Shown here: positions 11,316 through 23,559 of the stretch, one piece after another | Layout of the letters: each line of letters opens with the position of its first letter | Numbering within the stretch: position 1 is the first letter of the stretch | Assembly (NCBI GenBank): GCA_019671005.1 | Contig: CM033715.1 | Location: 7,440,001-7,504,000, forward strand | DNA: 64,000 nt | Source of the DNA: Hibiscus mutabilis | Taxonomy: Eukaryota; Streptophyta; Magnoliopsida; Malvales; Malvaceae | Direction: 5' to 3' | Program-made: the position numbers and the translations under genes | The notes under the pieces: model-generated | Databases searched by the model: none | Told to the model about the DNA's origin: nothing | Seen by the model: only the letters and a program-made list of their open reading frames with translations

Positions 11316-11822
11316 TTAATAAGGACGTTCACCCTCAACATTTCCAACAGGATCATAGCTGCAAATAACGAAAACCCACCCGTTCGCACACTCGGATCTG
11401 GCGCACCCCAGGTGAACTGACTTGCTCCAAACAACTTGAGTATAGTGCAGGCAGTCGTTGCCACCGCTCTTGCACCGGTTGGAGCCGTGGTCATAGTCAG
11501 GTTTCTCACTAGCCCACATTTTCACGGCGTCAACGCCATCTAGGTTTCCATAGCCTTCAGCAAGGTTTTCACCGTAAGGTCCATAGGAATGCTCCAATTT
11601 ACAGTCCCCAATCCTTTCATCGGCATAATTCTGAGCGTAGGAAGCCAAGGTGTGGTTCCAAGCTAGCGGACCGACCCCGACAGCAGCACGAATCATGTTA
11701 TGAGCATTCACGAAGTCTCGAGGCGAATTTTGTGCTCGTGACAAGTGAAATAGACTTAGGGTCATGAAGCATGTAGCTAAGAAAAGCTTGATAGACCACA
11801 TTGTCACTAGTTTGTAAGCCAA
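11316..11822 (-). CDS. Pathogenesis-related protein 1 (CAP/SCP superfamily), secreted
   Basis: An intact single-exon gene of 168 codons. Residues 1-30 form a signal peptide; Met8 is an alternative start that leaves a more typical signal peptide. The mature protein starts QNSPRDFV. The CAP domain is complete: the putative metal/cavity tetrad is His78, Glu85 (in GENLAEG), Glu106 (SEKPDY) and His126 (LHYTQVVW). Cys74, 117, 124, 140, 145 and 154 provide the six cysteines of the family. It ends CSYD followed by PVGNVEGERPY, the position of the CAPE signalling peptide that is released from the C terminus in tomato and Arabidopsis PR-1. PR-1 proteins are apoplastic, bind sterols and are induced in defence. 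There is no intron and no frameshift. A second, broken copy lies 10 kb away on the same strand. Family assignment is very secure; which PR-1 paralogue it is cannot be told here. Confidence 0.95.
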   Translation of the reverse strand: MAYKLVTMWSIKLFLATCFMTLSLFHLSRAQNSPRDFVNAHNMIRAAVGVGPLAWNHTLASYAQNYADERIGDCKLEHSYGPYGENLAEGYGNLDGVDAVKMWASEKPDYDHGSNRCKSGGNDCLHYTQVVWSKSVHLGCARSECANGWVFVICSYDPVGNVEGERPY

Positions 11823-11895
11823 AGAAACAGAACAAAATTTTCTTTTATGCTTTTATGTTTTTTTTTTTTATGTATTATGGCTTATGGTTTAGAGT

Positions 11896-11903
11896 TTATA
11901 TAG
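11896..11903 (-). promoter_or_regulatory. TATA box of the PR-1 gene
   Basis: On the minus strand the sequence reads CCTATATAAACTC, about 75 bp upstream of the ATG. Initiation about 30 bp downstream would give a leader of roughly 45 nt. The spacing supports the annotated start region. Confidence 0.65.
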
Positions 11904-11904
11904 G

Positions 11905-12360
11905 CAATAGCTCAAGGAAGGTGTAGCTTCAAGGGAAGAGAAGAAGAAGCAATCAGAACAGTTTTTAAAGAATAAAATAAACATTAGTATTCACATGCAT
12001 TGTATAAGAACAATTAACATTTTGTCCACTTCAAAAAGAGTTGCTTCACTCAAAATTTTGCGATTAAAAAAAACGAAAGCATATATATATTGTATGCTTT
12101 ATTTTCAATCTACTTATTAATTAGTAATCTCAAAAAATAAATTCAGTGAGAACAATTTCAATGACTAAAATCAAATCAGGGTTGTTGTCAACTAGTGCGC
12201 GCCTTTTAAAAATTTTAAATTTTCATATAGTTAAAGTATTTTTTATATTTTCTATTAAAGATTTAATTTTGTACCTTTAAAATTTTTGTAATTTTACACT
12301 CTTGAATTTCTAATATAATTTCTTAAGAGTTCACATCTTCTGAACTTCTGATGATATTTT
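11905..12360. other. PR-1 upstream region and spacer
   Basis: Distal promoter sequence and AT-rich spacer. I could not point to a specific defence-response element with confidence. Confidence 0.35.
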
Positions 12361-12740
12361 GACATTCAAACTTTTCATAAAAAGTCATTTTAGTTTTTAA
12401 ACTTTATTTTAAATTTTTTTGGCCCTTCAACTTTTAATTTTTGTTAGATCAAATCGACTAACGGATAAAGTAACATATTTTTTAAGCAGACGTCAACTAT
12501 TTTGTATTTTTGTCATCTTTTTACATTTTTTAATAATTTTATAAAATTTAAAATTTTTAATAATTTAAAATTTTTATTTTTAATTTTTGGAATTGTATAC
12601 GCAAAAATAGTTGGTTCTGGCATTGAAAAAAAATAGAACAGCTTCTTTTTCATTGATTCATCAATTTAACAAAATGTTAAAATTTGAGGGTGAAAATAGA
12701 TGAAAAACTTTAAACTAAAATGATTTTTCTATGAACAATT
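12361..12740. mobile_element. Foldback/MITE remnant
   Basis: The left arm TTTTCATAAAAAGTCATTTTAG and following bases (12361-12415) match the reverse complement of the right end (TTCATAGAAAAATCATTTTAG, about 12690-12740). The interior is AT-rich and non-coding. The arms have several mismatches, so it is an old copy. Confidence 0.5.
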
Positions 12741-13061
12741 CGAGGACTACAAATATTATTAAACCTATATATTTTAATATAACATTATCATAATGCATAT
12801 AATATGGATAACTATGGTATTGGTAGAGCATGTGATGAGGGGCTCATAATGCAAGACTAGAAATGCTTCTTCCCCGCATATTTAGCGGTCTTCATAATGA
12901 ATTAAATAAGCAAATATTGGACATTTCTTCCCTGATTTAAGGTCTATGAGGAATTCCACCAAATTCTGATTTTTAGAAAGTCATGGATAAATGTGGCAAT
13001 TTCTATAGTAAGTCATCAAACTTGGCACAACCTAAATGAAAATTGGTTTATTAATAAATAA

Positions 13062-13158
13062 AGTATTGTTTGAGTTGAATCAAATTAGCGAGTCCAGTAA
13101 AAAAGAGGATGACGTTTATCTTAAAAAATTCGAATTCGAGTCGAACTCAAACAATACT
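13062..13158. repeat. Short inverted repeat
   Basis: AAGTATTGTTTGAGTTGAAT at the left pairs with the reverse complement of ATTCGAATTCGAGTCGAACTCAAACAATACTT at the right. The total length of about 97 bp suggests a very small foldback sequence. Confidence 0.55.
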
Positions 13159-13358
13159 TTTTTTTTTGAAATAAACGTCATTATTGTTATTCTTTTAATA
13201 GTATAGTCTCCTAAATCATATTTTTTTATAACTATTGGTATTTCACATATGATCAATAAATTTAGATTAAATATTATATAGGTTCGTTATAAAGATGATT
13301 GTCATGATCATATTTTAGTTGCGTATTATTTTATTTTTATTTTTGTCAACACTCAGAT

Positions 13359-13383
13359 TATATATATATATATATATATATAT
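13359..13383. repeat. (TA)n microsatellite
   Basis: About 12 uninterrupted TA dinucleotides. Confidence 0.9.
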
Positions 13384-16149
13384 GAATTAGTAATCTCAAA
13401 TTTTAACTTGGAGGAAACTCCAACGTCTGGTCCATTGACGTTAAACGAAAATCTCAGTCTTCTCAGCTTCCTTCTTCAACATGCACCTTCTAACAGTAAC
13501 GTAATCACGTGAATACAATTTACTGTATACCTCATTGTTCTATACTTAAATTACGGAAATTTCTCCAGAACTCTACCATTGTTTTATCGTATCATTCATT
13601 TGACAAGCAATCCGTTCTTGAATGTTCCTGGAATTGTTATCCTTTTTATTGCCATGAAGTATTTTTTATTTCATTTAGACTTAGGGGAATTTTTAATGAA
13701 GTTTCGGATAATATTTGTATGATTTTTATATTTATAGAATCATACTTATCATAAAAAATGATTTTATATATATATATAACATGGTGATTAATTTAGACAA
13801 ACCCAACCTTTCACGGGATGAATATAATTAGATGACGTCTTTATCCAACATATATATACGATGTATATATGATCGTGTTTCTCAACTGATGGTATTTTCC
13901 GATCCCAAAAAAAACGATGGTATTTCACATTAGCAGCCACTATATTATTCAAAGAATTCAAGTGGTGTTGAACTTACATTTGGTTGTTGCTGTCGCGGTT
14001 GCTATATAATATTATAATATCAATATCGGTGCATATAATAAAGATTAGTAGAGCATGTGATAAGGAGATTATGGAGCAAAAACTTCAAATGCTTCCTCCC
14101 TTATATCTAACAACGTAATGATTCTGGATACGTACAATAGTGTAACTGTACAAGGTCTTCGAAAAAAAATTAAAATAAATTAAGTTAAATGCTTATAAGA
14201 ATAATATATTAAATTTGAATTAGTGATAAAGTGCATAGAAAAAGTAAAATGATGTTGTACTTCATGGATTTTGAGACTTATTAGACTCATTTTTTATTCA
14301 AAATACAGTCTATTACATATATAACAAATCAACAAGCATTTATTGCCTTTACACCAACGTGTTACACTTTTTTTCCTCAATTTAAGTTTAAGGAGGTTTT
14401 TTTAACGAAGCACATGTCTGTGTGGAACTTTATTTGATCATCCTTGAATCGAATTATTCTATTTTCATAAAAATGACAAGCATTCATTTTTTAAATTAAA
14501 CGTTTATTTTTAATAAATCATACAAAACCAATTTAAAATTTTGAACTGGCTCTATTTTCCGGTTGTAATATTGAATTAGATAAGGTATTTCGACGGATGA
14601 AAACCGTCTGTCCTTAAATATGTCTTTGTGGCGCCCCACTTTAAAATAGTGGGCTTAGAGTTTATGGTTAGGGTTTAAGGAATTAGGGGTATGGTGTTTT
14701 TTAGGATCTAGGGTTTATGATGTAAAATTTAGAGTTAAAATTTAAAATTTATTTTTTTAGTGTAGGAATTCTGAAAAAAAATATATTTAGAGTTAGAAGA
14801 TTTTTGTTCTATTTTGACATGCCATCATTTTTTTAGCGCATATAAGAGGGAGATACACTGAATTATGTTTCTTATTTGATGAGCAATTGTCAACTACATT
14901 CTTTCATATTGATTTTATACGATTTCAAGATTTATTTTTATAAGCATTTCCTTTAAAAAAAATCAAAGCATGAAAAAGTTACTTTTGACCATATGTAATT
15001 AGAGAATCCATCATGTGATGCCGCAGTTTGATGCATGAAATGGGGATAGGAAATTTTTTCACAAGTAAACGTTTTCATTAGCCCTTCGTTTCACTTAATT
15101 TTTTTTAATAGTTTTATGTTGATTACAACTTACAAGGTAGTAATTTCTAACAACGTTCAATGGTTTCAAATTGGATAGAATGAACTTTTTTCTTAATTAA
15201 TCGAGTTGACAATTTCTATTTAATCAAATAAATTTAATTTCAAAATATTTGACTCGAGTCAATAAAAATAAAATTTAAAAATAGTTGAGTCGAAACAATT
15301 TGTTTAAGTTAAATTAAAAGAATTTAAACATGTAAAAATAAAGTTTGATTCAAAAAAAATGTAAAAATAAAACCTTATTCATAATCTAACTACATTTCAA
15401 ACTAAAAAACATAAACTTGAGATCATATATATAGAGCTTCTTTCAAGGCAAACTGAATAAAAAAACAAAATGTTTTATCATGATAAACTTGATTTAGAAT
15501 TTTTTTTTTCTTGTTTAGTGCTTAAGCCTAAGGAAATTTTAATTCTTCATAATTAATTACTATATGACTCTTTAGATTTTTTTAATACAATATTTTTTAT
15601 TTATAAATTTCATAAACTTTTTAGAAAATTTGAAGACCATTTGACAATAAACAAATCTTGTAGATAAAGCGATTTAAATCTAAATCTCTTCAGATAAACA
15701 TCATTTAATTTTCAATTAGGATCACTTGTCGGGTTTTACGTGGGAATTTTCTTAAACAACTTACATGGGAATTTTAATATACTAAGAGTGTGTTCAGTAG
15801 GAGGAATGTCATATTTTTATAATATTATTTTTATGTTTAGTTTTCAAACATTTTTTAGAGATGGTAATATAACATTATTAATAGTGAATGCTATTTGGAA
15901 ATATTTGTGGGAATGTAATTATCACCTTTTTAGATAATGTAAATAATTAATAGTACACACTATTTCGAATGATCTTACCATTAACCTTATTTTATCAACT
16001 AAATCATATCAAATAAAGTACGAAACTAAAAAGTGCATAAGAAAATAGCTCAAAATATAGTTTATTAATTTTAATCAATTTGTTGTCTCAAAATATAACT
16101 GAAATTTCATGACAATAATTAAAACAACTTATATCTTGATAAAATAGAA
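13384..16149. other. AT-rich spacer
   Basis: No gene supported. Short open frames at 13509-13754 and 15740-15937 have AT-driven composition and no recognisable family. From about 14640 to 14720 is a single-orientation run of TTAGGGTTTA-like sequence, one arm of the telomere-like class seen elsewhere in the window. Confidence 0.4.
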
Positions 16150-16300
16150 TTAACTAACTAAAGAGGGTTGAGTGCATTGGTAAGACACATTGCATTCTCA
16201 AGATGAAGACGTAAGTTCAAACCTTAGAAACGATATTGTTGGGAGGGACAATCTCGCACCACAGACATGGACCATAAGATGGACATGCATATTACCAAAA
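16150..16300 (+). repeat. tRNA-like SINE fragment (tentative)
   Basis: GGTTGAGTGCATTGGTAAG resembles a tRNA-derived A box, and about 35 bp later AAGTTCAAACC resembles a B box. This is the usual head of plant tRNA-derived SINEs. The 3' end and any duplication are unclear. Confidence 0.35.
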
Positions 16301-16324
16301 AAATAAAATTAACTAAAAATATTA

Positions 16325-16412
16325 TAGTTTGGTTATCAAAATAGAAAAAAAAACGTAACGTTGGTGATGATTTTGCATAAAATAATAGTTTGATGACCAA
16401 TCACAACAAATA
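16325..16412. mobile_element. Fragment of the 1877-2219 MITE family
   Basis: It contains AACGTAACGTTGGTGATGATTTTG and AAAATAATAGTTTGATGACCA, matching the right half of the element at 1877-2219. No partner arm is present nearby, so it is truncated. Confidence 0.6.
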
Positions 16413-16539
16413 TTATATTTCAGCCATACGAACCAAATAAGATAATATAATATTTTTAGTAATACTTTAAATAATTTTACATTATAATAACTTTAAGGAT
16501 AATTATTCCTTACACCCGCGATTGAAAAATAATCCATAA

Positions 16540-16760
16540 GTATCTTAGTTTTAGGGTTTATAGATTAAATTTAGGGTGTGTGGTTTAAGAGTTTAAGTTT
16601 AGGGGTTTATACTTTAGGGTTTGTGATTATAATTTAAGATTTACACGTTAAAACATAAACCCCTAATCATAACATTAAAACTACCTAAATCTTAAATTTT
16701 ATACTATAAATTCTAAACGCTATACTGAATCTCTAAACACTAAAATTAAATCACTTATAA
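16540..16760. repeat. Inverted telomere-like repeat
   Basis: TTTAGGGTTTA-like units on the left turn into TAAACCCCTAA-like units on the right around 16650, so the segment can fold on itself. The repeats are too degenerate to be a recent interstitial telomere. Confidence 0.55.
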
Positions 16761-16964
16761 AATATATTTTTTACTATCAATGTATTAACTATAAATCTTA
16801 AATTAATTTCAAAAATAATATATATTTTCGTGAACAAACAAATTCTTGTAAACGTTTGAACTTTTAGAAAGGAGAAAAGGCTCCCACGTGAGCACTTTCA
16901 AAAGCGGAACGAGTTTGCCGCTATGGCTGGGTAAACCACGGCCCATGCAAACTCGTTGAGGTGA

Positions 16965-17545
16965 ATGGTAAGAGTGTTTATGATAGGTTAATAGTATCGT
17001 TTATTATAAATGGTTGGTTAACTGTTATATTGGTTATTAAATTGTAATCTAATCATTAAAAAATATTAACTATTAAATTTTTAAACGGTTAACCGTTACT
17101 TAACGGTTCGGTTACAAGTTAACATGTAATTTATTACAATTTTTTTCAAATGTACATTAATTCTTTTGAGAATAATGAAATTATCTCTCTGATTAATATT
17201 GTATTAAAATTTTTAGAAATTTTTTTTTAAATAAATAATTTCTAATCACAAACTTCATTTTATGTCTAAATAATTTCATAATGGTTAACCATTAACCATC
17301 ATTTTTAACGGTTGGTTAACCGAAACCGAATTTTATATTGTAAATATGCATATTTTTATTTTACACAACTTGTGTATGAAAAATTTACTTGTGTATAAAA
17401 AATTTACCCTAAATAAATTCCATCTTGTACATGAGAAATAACAATAAATTATTTGATTTGGTTTCGTGGTTTGTTCACTAGGGGTGTGCAAAATAAACCG
17501 TAACCGTTAACTGGTATAATCGTTAAATTTTACTGGTTAATTAAC
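16965..17545. repeat. AT-rich segment with recurrent GGTTAACCG palindromes
   Basis: GGTTAACCG/ACGGTTAACCG and GTTAACCAT variants occur at about 17084, 17100, 17283, 17312 and again near 17500. It probably derives from one or more small DNA transposons with this palindrome, but ends could not be fixed. Confidence 0.4.
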
Positions 17546-17559
17546 CTACTGTTAAAGCT

Positions 17560-17710
17560 TAAATGTTAAATCTTAAATTTTTAACCCTAAATTTTAAACC
17601 TTATACCCTAAATTCTAACCACTAACTTTAAATTTTAAACCATAAAACCTAAAGTCATAAACTTTAAAGCCTAAACTAAATCTCTAACCCCTAAAACTAA
17701 AAGATTTATG
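17560..17710. repeat. Telomere-like degenerate CCCTAAA repeat
   Basis: Successive AACCCTAAATTTTAAACC, ACCCTAAATTCTAACC and AACCCCTAAAACTAAA units in one orientation. Same sequence class as 9430-9680 and 47600-47815. Confidence 0.55.
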
Positions 17711-19742
17711 TAAACTTTTCTTTCATTTATTTATACCCTGTAAAATTTTTAAATTTTATATTTTTTTAGATCGAGATGTCTAAATTAATTAGTTAAGATC
17801 ATACTTTTTTAATTGAGAACTATTCAGTTTTTTTTCATAATTTTTTTTTCTTATGATTAATATCAGTCATTTGTTTCCATTTATCCAAATATTGAAAAAT
17901 AAATTTTACAGTTTGTCAATAGATATGCTTCGTGTATCTTTGTTGTATGATTTTGCGTTGCAGGGAGCTAACTTCTTTTCCTAGGCATTAATTCCTACCA
18001 ACACACCTACCCAATGAGAGATTGCTATAAATAAATGTGGTTAGGTAATGGGTTTAATATGCAAATTACCAAGCTTAACCAACACCACGAGTGGAAGTAA
18101 TACTCCTATTAATAATTATGGCTAAGTAACAAAAATTGATTCCATTGTTTTTTGAATTCCGTTAATTTTATTAAACGATGATACATTTAAAATTACAATG
18201 AAAATTGACAACCTATTAAGCAGAAACATATAATCCAGACATATTCTTAGTAAACAAAACTAGCGTGTCAAGATCATAACAGGATCATACAAAGAAAAGG
18301 TAAAAACTCAACCGAAAGACTCGAAACAAAATATGAATACAAACGTCACCAAAGATCGATGATGAAAGATAAAATCATCAACAAACAACATAAAAATGCA
18401 TATTATAATGAGGCATGTTGACAACACGGTCATTACTACAACTCAATCGCGAACAAAAAACGGTGATTGTGATCGCGTATCCAAATTCAATTTGAGGGCC
18501 CGAAACAGTAAGATCAGCAGTATAACCAAAAGAGCACCATCTTGATCAGTCGCAGTAACATTGAATCTAACCCTGATAGAAAATCAAAATGAATGAAACG
18601 ACCAAACAATTGATAAAGAAAAAAAGCGTGTCAAAATACATAAAAAAATGTACCAAAAGATAGAGTGAATCGTTCTACAAAAGTAAAATTATTTATTAAA
18701 ATTAAGAAACAAAAAAAAAACAAAACAAACAATAAAAAAATATGCAATAAAAGAAACGATAGAGAAATATTTAAAAAAAGGCTTTGAAACTTTATAAAGT
18801 AATAGTTGAAAGGTATAAAATAAATACAAAAATTCAACGTCCAGTATTAATATAAAAAAAATCAAATACTAAGTTAACTGAAACGAAACATAGAAACTGT
18901 TCAAAATGTTCTATAAAATCGAACCAATCCGAATATATCCCACTAACAATGACAAACAAGTTGTTGCAAATCTTCTCCAAAACTCGGTGCTAACAACTTT
19001 AAGAATGTGATTTCTCAATCTCTTTTATTTTTCTTGAAAAGTTTCAGAAGTTTAGTGACAATACAAGAAAGTTTTTTTTTTTTTGAATAGATGGTCAGTT
19101 GGCATTAAACAAAAAACAGAAGAAACATCAAACATAGAAACATATAGGGGGAGACAGAGAATAAATCTGAAATAAAATCAGACGACAAACATACAAACAC
19201 AAATTACAGCAGACAACAACAAAGAACAAAACGGAGAACGCAAGACAAGTCGAAATGGAGCCGGAGCACAAGAATCGACGAGACAAGGGGAACGAGCAAA
19301 CGCCAACAATTTTGAGTCCACGGGTGTATGTTGCTTATGTCGCACATAAGAATAGGTTCTCATCAGGTAATGCAGAGGGAGAGCCAACGGGTCAAGGATG
19401 TCATAATTGATGATGACCGATGGTAGAAACAAAAACTAGAGCCAGAGAAGCAATCTAGCTAGTCAACCTCAGGCGAAAGGAGAACCAGATCCACCACCGA
19501 GCAAGAGCCGAGCTCCACCGAGTGACGCTGAGAACACCAACAAGAAGAGCCGAACAAAACATCGGCAGCAAGATTAGAAGAAGGAGAAGGAGAGAAAAGA
19601 AAATCAGGTTTCCTTCCCGTCTACAACCCCAACAACTACCTCACCCCAAGTGCCCAAGACGAAACCCAAGGTCGCTGGAGAAATAAGATCTTTAAGAACA
19701 GGCCAATCAGTAGAAACGGAATATTCTGATCAGAAGAAAAAA
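17711..19742. other. Unrecognised sequence left of the large retrotransposon
   Basis: Between about 18180 and 18620 and again from 19090 to 19740 the base composition is less AT-rich than the surroundings. On the minus strand a short frame with VRFNVTATDQDGALLV (near 18500-18580) is open, but I cannot assign it. The segment 19450-19740 is purine-rich and may be part of an older element or gene leader into which the retrotransposon inserted. No gene is claimed. Confidence 0.3.
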
Positions 19743-19747
19743 GAAGG
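19743..19747. repeat. Left target-site duplication GAAGG
   Basis: Identical to 33652-33656. Five base pairs is the normal duplication length for LTR retrotransposons. Confidence 0.85.
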
Positions 19748-20867
19748 TGTAATTACCCGTTTCTGCCCGGGTTACCCAAATCAACCCGGATTCAACCAAA
19801 CCCAAACCAAATCCGGTTCAGAGCCATGACCCGACTCAAACCATAAAAACCCTAACCTTAATCCCCTTTAACCCTTCAGCCGCCACCATCTTCTCAGCCC
19901 GCCGCTGCCAGTCTCAGCCGCCGCATTCCTCGCCGTTCACCATTACCAGCAACAAATCACCCATATCCAAAACCCTAAAACAAACTACACCAAACCCTAA
20001 AATTAATATCTAACCCATAAACCCTAAAAATAATCCTAAACCAACCCATACCCGACAACACCTTAACCATCTGCCATAACCACTCACCATACCCTTCACC
20101 TACTTGGCAGATAATCCCCTAAAATCCGGTTGTGCACCATGAAATCAGATCTGCAGGAATAAAATAAGAAGTTGTTATCTTTTATTATTGTAAAAAAATC
20201 GGATATAAATCCGAAAAGAAATCAGATTGTAAAAAGGGGTTTTCGATCATTAGAAATCAGAGAGAAAGAGAAGGTTTTTAGAGTCAAAAAAATTGTAAGA
20301 TTTTCAAAATCAATAAAAACTTTGGTTTTCATTCTTGCATGTTTTTTTTATTTTCGAATCAAAAAAATGAAATTTTATAGTTGAAAATCAAAACTTTAAT
20401 TCGTTTGTTTTCATGAAAACTAAAAAAAGAGGGGAAGTCGAAGCTTACCTGCTGTCGTAGTTCTTCGCCGTGAGGCCGCTTGCGGCCGGTGAACGGTGTT
20501 CGGCCAAGATGCGAGGAGGGGCTTCCCTCGAGAGAGAGGGTTGAAGGAGAAAACATTTTAGGGTTTTTTATCATCTGTTTCGAAATAAAAACTGACACAT
20601 CTTATTTTTTGATCCAGCATTCAAAACGACATCGTTTGGAAGTTCTGTAACAATGGTTTAATTGCACTCATGGTCCTCATATTCTTCTCCCACTTTAATT
20701 TCTGTCCTGGATTAATTGCGCGCGTAGTCCTTTCCCTCTGTTCCAGCTTTTGTTTTTAATCCAGGGACCAATTGCACTTTTGGTCCCTGAAGTTTTATTT
20801 CTATATGTTTTCGTTTTTATTTCTCCTTTTTTTTCAATATGGTCCCTTTTAGATCTGATTATTATTG

Positions 20868-20906
<39 letters not shown>

Positions 20907-21953
20907 GTTGTTGTCTTTTTAACTCTAGCACTTTTATTTTATTTATATTTCTTGCATTGTAATTTAGTTTTCATGCATTTTAACCCTTAATATTAGTGTG
21001 ATGTTTTTTACATAATGTCTTGTTTTTTTATTTTGATGTATGCGTAAATCATGTCATATGATAAAGTTAGTGTAGTATTGTAGAAATGTTGCTCTATTAA
21101 TTTGGCATCATATTATATATATGTTTTGTATATATTGCATTATGTTTTTATTTAGTTTTTTTTACATGTATCTATATGATTAATTATTTCTTGAATTTTT
21201 TTTCTCTTCACATATTCTTTTATGCTTTGTTTTTATTATTGTGATATATTATGTTTATGTTTTTTCGTTTTTGTTTAATATTGTGATAGTGTTGCTTTGT
21301 TAGTTTAATGTCATATCCTATGTATGCCATGCATTTGTCGCATTTGTGTTTTTCTTATGTGTTCAAGCATGTTGTTAGGATTAGTTTATTTAAATTTTGG
21401 AAGCATGTTTTTTTCTCTCTTTCCCATACTTGTGCTTATGCTTTGTGCTCATTTGGGTATGTTATGTTTTTAATTTATTTCATATACTTTATTATCTTTA
21501 TTTAATGTGTTTAATATTTGTTTTATAAGATTGTATAACAGAATATAAATTGTCAATATGGTGCCCTTTTATTCGAGCGTAAACGGGGCAAGTATCAGTC
21601 GTAGTGATGGTGGTTGGGCGTTTACTCTCAGATATCGGGGCTTTTAAAATTTACTTGCACATATAACCGAATTTTAATTTAACCATCACATTAATCCAGA
21701 AAGTTTAATATTAATAAAGCGGTAATTATTAAAGTACCAATTTTGGGCAGTGTGGGGGTGCTAAACCTTCCCCATCCAGAATCGACTCTCGAACCCGACA
21801 TTTTGAAATCTCTGATTTTTACGGTGTTCAGTCCACCTTGAGTGGTCGGTGGCGACTCATTTTTAAATAAAATACGGTTTTTCTAAAATCTCACAGATGA
21901 CATCAAAATTCAAAATAAAAACACATTTTTTTAGCGAGAGGGACATCGCTACA
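19748..21953 (+). repeat. LTR1 of the array
   Basis: 2206 bp. It differs from the others by a private insertion of about 22 bp near 19980-20000 and a long (TTA)n tract near 20870-20905. Its 3' half is almost identical to that of LTR2. Confidence 0.9.
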
Positions 21954-21955
21954 AA

Positions 21956-21973
21956 TGGCGACTCTGTTGGGGA
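21956..21973 (+). promoter_or_regulatory. Primer-binding site of internal region 1
   Basis: TGGCGACTCTGTTGGGGA begins two bases after LTR1. It is close to the complement of the 3' end of plant tRNA-Arg (which, as I recall it, ends in CGGAGTCG plus CCA), with mismatches. Primer-binding sites of this kind are known in the Tat/Ogre side of Ty3/gypsy. That lineage link is inference. Confidence 0.75.
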
Positions 21974-23559
21974 GCATTTTTTTTGTTTTCAAAATAAAAA
22001 GAGAGTCGAGCTTTTTCAAATAATTACCGCTTTACAAATATTAGAAGTTCCGGATTAAAGTGACTGTTAAACTAATATCCAGTTATAATTGCGTGTTTAT
22101 TTTAACGCATTTAAAATTTGGCATATAAACTCGTCTTTTTAAGTGAGGGGAAAACGCTAATGCTTTCGTGAAGATATCGTTCCTCCGTGTAGGCCTAGCA
22201 AGTACCTTCGGGGCTCGAGTACCTTATGCTTTCGTAAGGATATCGTTTCTTCGTACAGGCATAAGTGAATGGGTCCCCCTGAATTGAACCCGGTTGAAAG
22301 GAGCCTATAATGGGTGATGACCGGGGGCCTTGCTACTCTTAGTAGAGGACAACAAGGACAATTCGGGTACCTCTTAGCACCAAAACTGCATATAGTAAGC
22401 CGTAGGAGCCAACCCTTTAGAGCCATGTGAAACTCTGCCCGATTAGTGGTCACCCTATTTAGGCTCTGGTGCCTTATTTCTTGTTTATGTACAGTTTTTT
22501 ATTACTTTATTTTTGTTATATTTATCATTTGTTTTATTAAAACATTTTATTTGGTAATAACTCGTTTCATCTTTATTTTATTCATATCGCATCGATTTCA
22601 TCTACATCAGTGCACAACATCATCACAATCTTAATTTTGCATTGCATCGATTTAGGACACATTTTGCATGCATTCATTTTCAAAATAATAAAACTGGTCC
22701 CCGAGTTGCCCCATTAAATACAACGAAGTTGGTCGATCTAGCACCTTACAGAGCATCTTACAAAAGTTTGGTCTTGGGGCATGTCCAAAAGAACCCCCAC
22801 ATCTTTTACAAACATTATGCCTCTAACAAGGCCTCAGTCTAGGGGCAATCTTTGCCAAGGTCCAGCCTTCATTGCCGAGTCAAACCCTTGCACCCCTGAA
22901 ATGTTTACATTGACCACAGTCTGCAAAACTGCACCCAATCCAAAAAATAATGAGCTAGCATGAACCAACACAATTTATGAACCCAACTTAGGGGGCAACA
23001 GAATCCACACTCAAAGTGTCAAATTCAAGAGCAGCTTCAGACGATGGCATAAGAACGAATAAAATGTTGGGGCATGCACCCAAATGACTGATCGAACCCA
23101 AAAAGAGGTTGGGGCACCGTCACATACAAAAGACCAAGATCCTGACAGGACCAGTGAGGAGTCAGGGGCATCCCTCTGAGGACCAAAAATCGCATTCACA
23201 CGTCCAAATCATTTTGCATGTAGGATAAAATGCATACATCTTACATACATTTAAGTTGTCATGCATTTAGACTAGACACATGTATTAGAAACAAATTTAG
23301 GTGCACTCATGGTGCATTTATTTGTGCGTGCGAACAGGTCCAGGGAAGAGACCAAAGAACCTCAGCCATGGGGGCAACAACACAACTGCCAACTTCTAGC
23401 TATGAAGAAGGCCAAACATGCAGAAAAGCTGAAACCTTTAGATAAAAGGTATCAGCGGCAAAATTTTTGAACAAATACTAACTAATGATTTGTTTCATTT
23501 TCAGGTCTTGTCTACATCAGTAGTGGTGGACCAGCTCAGGCAATACAAACAAATCTAAC

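Noticed and set aside
11285..11509. Second minus-strand open frame overlapping the PR-1 3' end
   Set aside because: It lies in another frame of the PR-1 coding sequence and has no homology.
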